From assembly GCF_006363915.1 (NCBI RefSeq), contig NZ_CP040946.1: a DNA stretch of 64,000 nt; one strand, 5' to 3'. The position numbers and the translations under genes were made by a program. This document shows, one piece after another, positions 53,056 to 60,936 of the stretch. Under the pieces are notes generated by a model that did not search any database, was not told where the DNA came from, and was given only the letters and a program-made list of their open reading frames with translations. This DNA is from Methylophilus medardensis. Lineage in GTDB: Bacteria > Pseudomonadota > Gammaproteobacteria > Burkholderiales > Methylophilaceae. How positions within the stretch are numbered: the stretch's first letter is position 1; every line of letters starts with the position of its first letter.

Positions 53056-54237
53056 TTAGGGCAAAGCATGAAACTGTTCGATGCGCTCTTTATCACCCTC
53101 AACATATTTTTTAGAATTTTTGTCTGTTCTAAAGATAATGGGTTGCTCACGCAGCTGCGGTTTTTGTGAATTGGCTAAGGCCTCATCGATTAAATGACGA
53201 TTTGGCGATTTTGTACACACTGGATCGGCCATTTCGGCGTCACCACTCAGCAGGTATGACTGACAACGACAACCGCCGAGATCGTTTTCTCTCTCATCAC
53301 AACTACGGCAAGGCTCTTTCATCCAATCCATACCACGGTATTTGGTAAAGGCTGGAGATTCTTTCCAAGCCCACTCCAAACCATTCTCGCGGACATTGGG
53401 GAATGTCATGCCGGGTAACACACGCGCCGAATGGCAAGGCAACACATCCCCATTGGCAGTCACGATCATAAACACTTCGCCCCAGCCATTCATGCATTTT
53501 TTGGGCCGGTCAGAAAAGTAATCTGGCACCACAAAAAACACCTTCATTTTGTTACCGACCCGCTCTCTGAAAGCGTTAGTCGCGGCCTCAGCTTGGTTTA
53601 ATTGCTCACGCGTTGGCATGAGCTGATCACGATTCACCAAACTCCAGCCGTAATATTGCGTGTTCGCTAACTCAACATAGTCAGCCCCCAGCGCTTCTGC
53701 CATTTCTAAGATCCGACCCACTTGGTCAATATTGTAACGGTGGATCACCACGTTCAATACCATGGGGTAGCCATGCGCTTTGATCATGCCCGCGACTTTT
53801 TTCTTCAATTCAAAGGTGCGGGTATCGGTAATAAAGTTGCTGATGTCTTCAGTGACATCATGCATCGACAGTTGAATGTGGTCTAAGCCCCCTTCTTTAA
53901 AGGCTTGAATTCGCTTCTCGGTTAAGCCCACTCCAGATGTAATCAGGTTGCTGTAGTAGCCAAGCTTGTGCGCCTCTGCCACAATTTCTTCAATGTCGTC
54001 ACGTAATAACGGCTCCCCCCCAGAAATACCGAGCTGTATGGCCCCCATTTTACGTGCATCGCGCAACGCACTAATCCATTGCTCAGTGCTTAACTCATTT
54101 TTGGTATGTTTGTCATAATCGGTGGGGTTATAACAAAATGCGCAATGCAGTGGGCACCGATATGTAACTTCTGCCAGCAACCATAACGGTTGCTTCTGGG
54201 TGACGTTTGCTGCTACGCCATTATTAAGCTGTGCCAT
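53056..54237 (-). CDS. pqqE: PqqA peptide cyclase PqqE (radical SAM)
   Basis: A 393-residue radical SAM/SPASM enzyme that cross-links Glu and Tyr of PqqA in PQQ synthesis. The SAM cluster motif CPLHCAFC is near residue 28. The C-terminal SPASM cysteines are visible in KKCMNGWGE, VLPCHSAR and EPCRSCDERENDLGGCRCQS. It needs PqqD as peptide chaperone, encoded 17 bases upstream. Length is slightly above the usual 370-380 through a C-terminal tail. It is the last gene of the operon. Confidence 0.97.
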   Translation of the reverse strand: MAQLNNGVAANVTQKQPLWLLAEVTYRCPLHCAFCYNPTDYDKHTKNELSTEQWISALRDARKMGAIQLGISGGEPLLRDDIEEIVAEAHKLGYYSNLITSGVGLTEKRIQAFKEGGLDHIQLSMHDVTEDISNFITDTRTFELKKKVAGMIKAHGYPMVLNVVIHRYNIDQVGRILEMAEALGADYVELANTQYYGWSLVNRDQLMPTREQLNQAEAATNAFRERVGNKMKVFFVVPDYFSDRPKKCMNGWGEVFMIVTANGDVLPCHSARVLPGMTFPNVRENGLEWAWKESPAFTKYRGMDWMKEPCRSCDERENDLGGCRCQSYLLSGDAEMADPVCTKSPNRHLIDEALANSQKPQLREQPIIFRTDKNSKKYVEGDKERIEQFHALP

Positions 54238-54254
54238 GTGACTCTCCTAACGGA

Positions 54255-54539
54255 TTAATTGACCTTGCGTAACCAGGCTTTACCAACAGCAAGGTCAAAC
54301 ATACCCACAATATCGGATTCAATGCCTTCGGCATCCGGAAACGCGGTTTTTAACGCAGTCACGATATCGCCCACGCTCGCTTTACCATCCACGCGTTTCA
54401 GAATCTCTCCTGCACCGCCATGCAATTTGACCATGCCTTCAGGAAACAGCAGCACGTAGCTTTGTTGCGCTTCTTCCCATTGAAAGCGATGATGCAAGGC
54501 AATGGCGTATATATCTGAATGTTGGATGTTATTTTCCAT
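54255..54539 (-). CDS. pqqD: PqqA-binding chaperone PqqD
   Basis: A 94-residue PqqD with the family core FQWEEAQQSYVLLFPEGMVK, LHGGAGEILKRVDGKASVGD and the helical end FPDAEGIESDIVGMF. It binds the PqqA peptide and presents it to PqqE. The ATG at 54539 is chosen because GAAG lies six bases upstream and PqqD proteins begin near here; the longer frame runs back into pqqC. It is placed between pqqC and pqqE. Confidence 0.95.
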   Translation of the reverse strand: MENNIQHSDIYAIALHHRFQWEEAQQSYVLLFPEGMVKLHGGAGEILKRVDGKASVGDIVTALKTAFPDAEGIESDIVGMFDLAVGKAWLRKVN

Positions 54540-54558
54540 GTTGCACTTCTTTCGTTGC

Positions 54559-55320
54559 TTATCTGAACTTGATGACAGGTTGGCGCATGTAGTCGCGGTC
54601 TTCAACCTGAATTTTCGTACTTGCTAACATGATGGCATCCGCAATCACCCACAACACATCGAGTTTGAATTGCAAAATGTCTAAGGCACGCAGCTGCATC
54701 TCACGGCTCACGCTAAAATAATCTAGCGTAATGCCTAGCCCTTGCTCAACATCGCGACGTGCTTCGGTCAGGCGTTTTTTAAAATACACAAAGCCCTCTT
54801 CTTTCACCCATGGATACATGGCTGGCCAAGAACTGATGCGTTGCTGGTGAATATGCGGCGCAAACAATTCAGTGAGGCTAGAACAGACACTCTCTTGCCA
54901 AGGCCGTTGACGAGCAAAGTTCACGTAGGCATCAACAGCAAATTTCACGCCAGGAGAAACCAATTCAAGGGAGGTGACTTGGTCGCGCGACAAGCCCACG
55001 GCCTCACTCAGTTTAAGCCAAGCTTCAATCCCGCCCTCGACCCCATCGTAACCATCATGGTCGGTGATTCTGTGAATCCAGCCTTTGCGTACCTCTTTGT
55101 CGGGGCAATTGGACATCACTGCCGCATCCTTCTGCGGAATCATGATTTGATAGTAATAACGATTTGCCACCCAGCATTGCAGTTGCTCTTTTGTCAGCTT
55201 ACCTTCATACATCAGCACGTGGATAGGATGATAGATGTGATAGCCCTGTCCTTTTTCACGCAGTTTGGCTTCAAACTCTTCGCGTGACCATGGCAAATTA
55301 TCGTGGGTAACTGTGTTCAT
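54559..55320 (-). CDS. pqqC: Pyrroloquinoline-quinone synthase PqqC
   Basis: A 253-residue cofactor-free oxidase doing the last ring closure and eight-electron oxidation to PQQ. Conserved parts include YHIYHPIHVLMYEGKLTKEQ, NRYYYQIMIPQKDAAVMSN, RITDHDGYDGVEGGIEAWL and PWVKEEGFVYFKKRL, with the active-site His, Tyr and Arg residues in place. Length matches the family. The 181-residue open frame on the opposite strand is a shadow. Confidence 0.97.
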   Translation of the reverse strand: MNTVTHDNLPWSREEFEAKLREKGQGYHIYHPIHVLMYEGKLTKEQLQCWVANRYYYQIMIPQKDAAVMSNCPDKEVRKGWIHRITDHDGYDGVEGGIEAWLKLSEAVGLSRDQVTSLELVSPGVKFAVDAYVNFARQRPWQESVCSSLTELFAPHIHQQRISSWPAMYPWVKEEGFVYFKKRLTEARRDVEQGLGITLDYFSVSREMQLRALDILQFKLDVLWVIADAIMLASTKIQVEDRDYMRQPVIKFR

Positions 55321-55329
55321 ATTGCGCTC

Positions 55330-56271
55330 CTATAGAATGATATCCATACCGTCATACGCCACTTCGATCTTGTGTTGATCGAGAATAGCGCGCTCGGCGG
55401 AATCTTCTCTTAAAATCGGGTTAGTATTGTTGATATGAATCAGTACTTTGCGTACAGGTTTATCGGCACCAAAGCCATCGAGGACTTCTATCATGCCACC
55501 CGGACCAGATTGCGGATTGTGACCAATACTGCGTGCAGTTTTGGTCATGAGCCCCATGTCTAACATTTCGGTGTTGGTCCAGAAAGTGCCATCGACCATC
55601 ACGCAATCTGCTTGATGCATGAGCGGTGGCAAATGCGGTTCAATTTCAGCCAATCCTGGCGAGTACCAACATTTTTTGCCTGTTGAAATCTCTTCGATTA
55701 AAACGCCAATGGTGTCGCCGGGGTGAGGATCGTTGCGGTGCGGGGAATACGGCGGTGCTGCACTCTTCAACGCCACTGCGGTGAAGCGTAAATTGGGGAC
55801 TGTCGGAATTTCAAAGCTGTGGGCTCTGCTAATATCGTCAGCATCAATTGGGATCTCATGATGATTGATACCGCAATAATGGCCCAGAATATTTAAAATT
55901 TGATTGCCGCTGGTCAGGTCGCCGTGAACGGCCTTGGTGCAATAAATCTCGCGCTTGACTTGGCCTTCACGCAACATAAATAAACCCGTGGTGTGATCAA
56001 TCTGTGCATCAATCAATACAATCGCTTGAATCCCCGAGTCACGAATCCCACGCCCAGGTTGCAGTGGCGCAAACTCTTGAATTTGTTGCAACACGTCTGG
56101 GGAGGCATTAAACAATACCCAATCCACACCATTACTTGATACACAAATAGAGGATTGTGTCCGACGCTTAGCTTTGATTGTGCCTTTGCGCAAACCATCA
56201 CAGTTTTGACAATTGCAATTCCATTGTGGAAACCCACCCCCTGCGCCCGCCCCTAATACGTGTATTTGCAT
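55330..56271 (-). CDS. pqqB: PQQ biosynthesis protein PqqB
   Basis: A 313-residue metallo-beta-lactamase-fold protein that hydroxylates the PqqA-derived intermediate on the route to PQQ. The N-terminus reads IHVLGAGAGGGFPQWNCNC, with the CNCQNC zinc site, and later DAQIDHTTGLFMLREG and KVLIHINNTNPIL. It is the first gene of pqqBCDE here. No pqqA-like peptide (needing E-x3-Y) was found in the 280 bases upstream. Confidence 0.97.
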   Translation of the reverse strand: MQIHVLGAGAGGGFPQWNCNCQNCDGLRKGTIKAKRRTQSSICVSSNGVDWVLFNASPDVLQQIQEFAPLQPGRGIRDSGIQAIVLIDAQIDHTTGLFMLREGQVKREIYCTKAVHGDLTSGNQILNILGHYCGINHHEIPIDADDISRAHSFEIPTVPNLRFTAVALKSAAPPYSPHRNDPHPGDTIGVLIEEISTGKKCWYSPGLAEIEPHLPPLMHQADCVMVDGTFWTNTEMLDMGLMTKTARSIGHNPQSGPGGMIEVLDGFGADKPVRKVLIHINNTNPILREDSAERAILDQHKIEVAYDGMDIIL

Positions 56272-56338
56272 AATCGCTCGTTATTTAACCTTTTAAAAAA
56301 GAAGCCTAGCCGGTTAGCTTAAACTTCATCATACAACA

Positions 56339-56454
56339 ATTGTCTGTTCGGTGATGAGGCCATTGTGTGGCTTAATTTCTGGGTCCACACAATGAACACC
56401 AATTAAGACTCGCATCATACGCATGCGTTGCATGAACAGCCTGCAACAGACAAT
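56339..56454 (-). repeat. Nested inverted repeats in the pqqB leader region
   Basis: An outer perfect 10-base pair (ATTGTCTGTT at 56339-56348, AACAGACAAT at 56445-56454) encloses an inner 10-base pair (CATTGTGTGG at 56361-56370, CCACACAATG at 56385-56394) and a palindrome ACGCATGCGT at 56419-56428. Read as RNA from the minus strand it could form a multi-branched structure ending about 70 bases before pqqB. It may be a structured leader or a small mobile repeat. Confidence 0.55.
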
Positions 56455-56463
56455 GATTCCCTG

Positions 56464-56480
56464 CTCATGATTATCATGAG
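56464..56480. promoter_or_regulatory. Perfect 17-base palindrome upstream of pqqB
   Basis: CTCATGAT-T-ATCATGAG, a perfect inverted repeat between the aroG terminator and the nested repeats. Its size and place fit an operator for the pqq promoter. Confidence 0.45.
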
Positions 56481-56509
56481 CCCAAGACAGATTCGTGATT
56501 TTTAGGCAT

Positions 56510-56535
56510 AAAAAAGCCGCGCTTGAGCGCGGCTT
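56510..56535 (-). terminator. Intrinsic terminator after aroG
   Basis: AAGCCGCGC and GCGCGGCTT pair around TCAA (minus strand), followed by a T run. It closes the gyrA-serC-pheA-hisC-aroG operon 17 bases after the aroG stop. Confidence 0.92.
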
Positions 56536-56551
56536 GATGGATTCGTTAAGT

Positions 56552-57634
56552 TTATTCTTCAGCGGCACGCTTTTCACGACGCGCTTTCACCGACGCGGCT
56601 AAAGTCTCTAACACGGCCACAGAATCCTCCCAGCCCAAACAGGCATCGGTGATCGACTGACCGTAGTTGAGGTTGCAACCGGGTGAATGGTCCTGACGGC
56701 CTTCGTTCAAATGTGACTCCAACATGAGACCGATAATACGTGCATCCCCCGCGGCGACCTGCGCAGCCACATCATCTACCACCGCGATTTGATTTTTATA
56801 CTGCTTTTGGCTGTTGCCATGGCTGCAGTCGACCATCAACACGGGTGCTAAGCCAGCTTCTGCCAACTGGTCACACACAGCTGCCACACTTTGAGTATCG
56901 TAATTTGGCAGTTTGCCACCGCGTAAAATCACATGGCAGTCTTCATTGCCTTTTGTGGCAAAAATGGCAGACTCACCTTCTTTGGTCATCGACAAGAAGT
57001 GATGCGGACTCGCAGCAGTTTTAATAGCATCGATGGCGACCTTCACGCCACCGTCAGTCCCGTTTTTAAAGCCGACGGGGCAAGACAGGCCTGAGGCAAG
57101 CTCTCGGTGAATTTGAGATTCGGTCGTACGCGCGCCAATCGCACCCCAGCTGACTAAATCCGCCGTATATTGTGGCGATACCACGTCTAAGAATTCTGTC
57201 GCGGCGGGCATCCCGATCTCGTTCACATCCAGCAAAAAGCGGCGTGCTTTTTCGAGCCCTAAATTGATGTCATAGGTACCATCAAGGTGGGGATCATTAA
57301 TCAATCCTTTCCAGCCAACCGTCGTGCGTGGCTTTTCGAAATACACGCGCATGACGATCAACAACTCGCCCGCCAGACGGTTGCGCACGGCAAGCAAGCG
57401 CTGAGCATATTCCATGCCGGCCTCGGTATCATGGATCGAGCAAGGCCCTACAATCACCAACAATCGATCATCACCTTGATGCAGAACATGGTGAATGGCC
57501 GAGCGCGTTTTGAGAATGTTTTGCGTACTGGTTTGACTTTCTTGCAGTCGAGACAGTAATTCCGCTGGTTTAATCAGCGGTTTAATCTCAAGCACCCTGA
57601 CATCATCAGTGGCTAATTTTTCGTATACGGTCAT
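56552..57634 (-). CDS. aroG: 3-deoxy-7-phosphoheptulonate synthase (type I)
   Basis: A 360-residue DAHP synthase of the E. coli AroF/G/H class, joining PEP and erythrose-4-phosphate. Markers are VIVGPCSIHDTEAGMEYAQRL, RTTVGWKGLINDPHLDGTYD, SWGAIGARTTESQIHRELAS and VMVDCSHGNSQKQ, including the metal-binding Cys, His and Glu. It starts in a 4-base overlap with hisC and ends the operon. Which aromatic amino acid inhibits it cannot be told. Confidence 0.94.
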   Translation of the reverse strand: MTVYEKLATDDVRVLEIKPLIKPAELLSRLQESQTSTQNILKTRSAIHHVLHQGDDRLLVIVGPCSIHDTEAGMEYAQRLLAVRNRLAGELLIVMRVYFEKPRTTVGWKGLINDPHLDGTYDINLGLEKARRFLLDVNEIGMPAATEFLDVVSPQYTADLVSWGAIGARTTESQIHRELASGLSCPVGFKNGTDGGVKVAIDAIKTAASPHHFLSMTKEGESAIFATKGNEDCHVILRGGKLPNYDTQSVAAVCDQLAEAGLAPVLMVDCSHGNSQKQYKNQIAVVDDVAAQVAAGDARIIGLMLESHLNEGRQDHSPGCNLNYGQSITDACLGWEDSVAVLETLAASVKARREKRAAEE

Positions 57635-58734
57635 GACGCTAAAATCTTTGTAAGCACTTCAAGAAAACGTGCATTTTCACTAAATAAACCAATGCTGACA
57701 CGCAAATACGCCGGCATTTCATAATTGGCTACCGGGCGGACAATCACGCCCTGCTTGAGCAATGCCTGGTTGACCGCGCTAGCGTTGTCGACTTTAAAGC
57801 TGACGAAATTGCCATACGACGGAATATAACTCAAGCCGAGTTGTTGCAGGCCTTGCGTCATTTGCAGCATTCCGGCCTGATTGGCTGCATAGCTGCGCGC
57901 AACAAAGTCATCATCAAGCAATGATTCAATGGCAGCCACTTGCGCTAAGCTGTTAACGTTAAACGGCTGACGCACTCGGTTCAACAAATCGGCCACGGTG
58001 GCGTGCATCAAGCCGAACCCGACGCGCAATCCTGCTAGTCCATAGGCCTTTGAGAAGCTGCGTGAAATAATCAAATTTTCAAATTCTGCCAGCCAACCAA
58101 TGGCCTCTGATTTGTCCGCAGGTGACAAATACTCGTCATACGCCTCGTCTAGGACCACCAGAATATGCTTAGGCACTTGTTGTAAAAATGCTTTTAAGTC
58201 TGGCTTGCTGATCAGCGTTCCGGTCGGATTATTAGGGTTTGCGACAAACATGAGCTTGGTGTTAGGCGTGATCGCTTTCAAGAAACCAGCCAAATCATGA
58301 CCAAACGCTACCGCTGGCACCACAATACCAGTCGCACCCACGGCTTGCGTCACCAGTGGATACACTGCAAAGGCATGCTGCGAGTAAATGACGTCATCTC
58401 CCGCCGTTAAAAAGGCGCGTGCGACCAGCTCTAGAATGTCGTTAGAACCGTTACCAAAAACAATCTGTGATGCTTGCACCCCAAATTTATGACTGACCGC
58501 ATCCCGCAAAGCAAAGCTGTTGCCATCTGGATAACGTGCAATGTTTTCAATCGCCGCTTCAAGCGCCATTTGCGCCTTGGGACTCATCCCGAGCGGATTC
58601 TCGTTGGACGCGAGTTTAACGATATCCGCCTCGTTTAATCCCATTTCGCGGGCAAGTTCACTGATCGGTTTGCCACCCTGATAGGGGGCAATGGCACGAA
58701 TATTGGCAGGCGCTAACGCTGATAAAGTCGACAT
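57631..58734 (-). CDS. hisC: Histidinol-phosphate / aromatic aminotransferase
   Basis: A 367-residue PLP aminotransferase of the HisC2 type common in pheA-linked operons. Landmarks are KLASNENPLGMSPKAQ, FGNGSNDILELVARAFL, NPNNPTGTLI, VVLDEAYDEY and the PLP lysine in SRSFSKAYGLAGLRVGFG near residue 220. The operon position between pheA and aroG suggests that it also transaminates aromatic keto acids. It follows pheA by 9 bases. Confidence 0.93.
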   Translation of the reverse strand: MSTLSALAPANIRAIAPYQGGKPISELAREMGLNEADIVKLASNENPLGMSPKAQMALEAAIENIARYPDGNSFALRDAVSHKFGVQASQIVFGNGSNDILELVARAFLTAGDDVIYSQHAFAVYPLVTQAVGATGIVVPAVAFGHDLAGFLKAITPNTKLMFVANPNNPTGTLISKPDLKAFLQQVPKHILVVLDEAYDEYLSPADKSEAIGWLAEFENLIISRSFSKAYGLAGLRVGFGLMHATVADLLNRVRQPFNVNSLAQVAAIESLLDDDFVARSYAANQAGMLQMTQGLQQLGLSYIPSYGNFVSFKVDNASAVNQALLKQGVIVRPVANYEMPAYLRVSIGLFSENARFLEVLTKILAS

Positions 58735-58743
58735 AATGAAAGA

Positions 58744-59826
58744 TTAAATAATTGCGGTTGGGTAAGAACCCAACACTTTGAGAAAAGTAGCGCGTTCAGC
58801 CAATGCTGTCAGCGCGGCTTGTACGGAAGGCTGTTGTTGATGGCCTTCAATATCGACAAAAAACACGTAGTTCCACAAGTTTTGGCGTGAGGGGCGTGAT
58901 TCAAGCTTGGTCATACTCACACCATGCTGAGACAAGGGCTCAAGCAGCGCTAACATGGCGCCTGGCTTATTGTGTGCACTCATTACCAAAGAGGTTTTGT
59001 CCTGGCCTGACGGCGCAACACTATGATTGCCCAGCACCAAAAACCGTGTAGTGTTTTTAGGATCATCTTCAATATTTTCAGCCAACACATGCAAATCGAA
59101 CAGCTCAGCCGCGCGCTTGCTGGCAATGGCGGCTGCGAAGGTGCCTTGACTGGCAACCAGCTCATGGATCATTTGTGCAGCGCGCGCGTTACTGGTCACA
59201 GCTTCCCGCTCGGCCGTGGGTAAGTGCTTGTTCAACCACTCATGACATTGCGATAAAGATTGCGCATGTGAAAACACATGGCTGATCTGACGGATATCCT
59301 GCTGCGCTGATAGCAAGCAATGGTGCACGGGCAAGGTCACCTCACCGATCACTTGCAGCGGACTTGAAAGCAATAAGTCTAACGTGATGCCAACTGCGCC
59401 CTCCGTCGAGTTTTCCACCGGCACCACCGCATAATCTGCCTGCCCAGCCTCAACCGTGCGAAACACCTCATCAATACTGCCGCAGACGACCGCTTGGCGA
59501 CCTTCACCAAATTGTTTTAACGCGGCCTCCTCACTGTAGGTGCCTAATGGCCCCAGAAAAGCAATCGATAACTCTTTTTCGAGCGCGCGGCAATTGGACA
59601 TCACCGCACGAAAAATATGACTGACAGCTTCAGGCGATAGCGGCCCTTGATTGTCTGCTTGCAAGCGACGAATAATTTGCGCCTCACGCTCAGGGCGATA
59701 AATCACGCCATCGTCTTTTAAATGCCCGATCTCTCGCGCCAGAGCGGCTCGTTGATTGACTAGCGCCAATACTTGGGCGTCAATTGCGTCAATCTTATCT
59801 CTAAATTGTTTCAATAAATCAGACAT
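58744..59826 (-). CDS. pheA: Chorismate mutase / prephenate dehydratase (P-protein)
   Basis: A 360-residue bifunctional enzyme for phenylalanine synthesis. Residues 1-85 are the AroQ chorismate mutase (RDKIDAIDAQVLALVNQRAA). Residues 90-270 are the dehydratase with FLGPLGTYSEEAALKQFG and PVENSTEGAVGITLDLL. The last 80 residues are an ACT domain with LVMSAHNKPGAMLALLEPL and TKLESRPSRQNLWNYVFFVD, giving phenylalanine feedback control. All are complete. It lies 23 bases after serC. Confidence 0.96.
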   Translation of the reverse strand: MSDLLKQFRDKIDAIDAQVLALVNQRAALAREIGHLKDDGVIYRPEREAQIIRRLQADNQGPLSPEAVSHIFRAVMSNCRALEKELSIAFLGPLGTYSEEAALKQFGEGRQAVVCGSIDEVFRTVEAGQADYAVVPVENSTEGAVGITLDLLLSSPLQVIGEVTLPVHHCLLSAQQDIRQISHVFSHAQSLSQCHEWLNKHLPTAEREAVTSNARAAQMIHELVASQGTFAAAIASKRAAELFDLHVLAENIEDDPKNTTRFLVLGNHSVAPSGQDKTSLVMSAHNKPGAMLALLEPLSQHGVSMTKLESRPSRQNLWNYVFFVDIEGHQQQPSVQAALTALAERATFLKVLGSYPTAII

Positions 59827-59849
59827 TTAAAATAAATAATTAAGGTATT

Positions 59850-60929
59850 TTATGAGTTGGATTTTTCAAACGCTTGCATAAACTCGACCAGTGCTTGCAC
59901 GCCTTCGATAGGCATCGCGTTATACATGCTGGCGCGCATCCCACCCACAGAACGATGTCCTTTGAGTTGTAACAAGCCCTGCGTCTCTGCCTGCTTTAAA
60001 AAGGCATCATTGAGTGATTCGTCATGCAAACGGAACGGAATATTCATCCGCGACCGATATTCGTGTTGAATAGCATTGTCATAAAAGTCAGTTTGATCAA
60101 GGTAGTGATACAACAAGTTCGCCTTGGCGATATTTTTTTGCTCGATGGCTTCTACGCCGCCTTGCGCTAATAACCACTCAAAAACCAAACCTGCGATATA
60201 AATGCTGTAAGTTGGCGGCGTGTTAATCATGCTTTGGTTATCCGCCTGGGTTTTCCAGTGAAACACCGCAGGAGTCAACGAGGACGCTTGCTCCAATAAA
60301 TCTTCACGCACAATCACCAGACACAGCCCCGCGGGGCCAATATTCTTTTGTGCGCCCCCATAAATCACACCATATTTTGAAACATCAATGGGACGTGACA
60401 AAATATGCGAGGACATGTCAGCGACAATTGGCACGCCATGGGTGTCGGGCACGGTCAAAAACTCCACCCCATTGATGGTTTCATTGGTGCAGTAATGCAC
60501 GTATGCCGCCTGCTTGTTTAATTGCCAATCATTAAACGCCGGCACCGTAGTAAAGCCTTGCGCCTCAGCGCTAGCGGCAATATTGATCTGACCATATGCC
60601 TGTGCGTCCTGCACACTGCGCTTACTCCAGGCGCCGGTGACCACATAATCCGCAGACTTGCCGTTCAGCAAGTTGAGGGGAATCATGGCATTCTCAGCAA
60701 TCGCCCCGCCCTGCAAAAACAAGACTTTATAATTGGTCGGAATGGCCAACAGCTGGCGCAAATCGGCTTCGGTTTTCTCCAGAATGCTGGTGAACTCTTT
60801 GCCACGATGCGACATTTCCATCACACTCATACCAGAGCCATGCCAATCAAGCATTTCTGCTTGGGCACGCGCTAATACTGGTTTTGGGAGGACTGCTGGT
60901 CCTGCAGAAAAATTAAAAATCTGTGTCAT
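59850..60929 (-). CDS. serC: Phosphoserine aminotransferase
   Basis: A 359-residue PLP enzyme making 3-phosphoserine from 3-phosphohydroxypyruvate, and possibly also acting in pyridoxal phosphate synthesis. Visible are FNFSAGPAVLPKPVL, LLFLQGGA-like FLQGGAIAENAMIPLNL, the PLP lysine in VIYGGAQKNIGPAGLCLVIV near residue 195 and GHRSVGGMRASMYNAMP. The ATG at 60929 is chosen because the family begins with this segment; the longer frame overlaps the end of gyrA. Confidence 0.96.
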   Translation of the reverse strand: MTQIFNFSAGPAVLPKPVLARAQAEMLDWHGSGMSVMEMSHRGKEFTSILEKTEADLRQLLAIPTNYKVLFLQGGAIAENAMIPLNLLNGKSADYVVTGAWSKRSVQDAQAYGQINIAASAEAQGFTTVPAFNDWQLNKQAAYVHYCTNETINGVEFLTVPDTHGVPIVADMSSHILSRPIDVSKYGVIYGGAQKNIGPAGLCLVIVREDLLEQASSLTPAVFHWKTQADNQSMINTPPTYSIYIAGLVFEWLLAQGGVEAIEQKNIAKANLLYHYLDQTDFYDNAIQHEYRSRMNIPFRLHDESLNDAFLKQAETQGLLQLKGHRSVGGMRASMYNAMPIEGVQALVEFMQAFEKSNS

Positions 60930-60936
60930 GCCTGTC

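Noticed and set aside
54742..55287. 181-codon plus-strand frame opposite pqqC
   Set aside because: It is the antisense shadow of a fully conserved pqqC and shows no family features.
56329..56577. 82-codon minus-strand frame upstream of pqqB as a gene or as pqqA
   Set aside because: It runs through the aroG terminator and the inverted repeats, has no ribosome site and lacks the Glu-x3-Tyr motif of PqqA.
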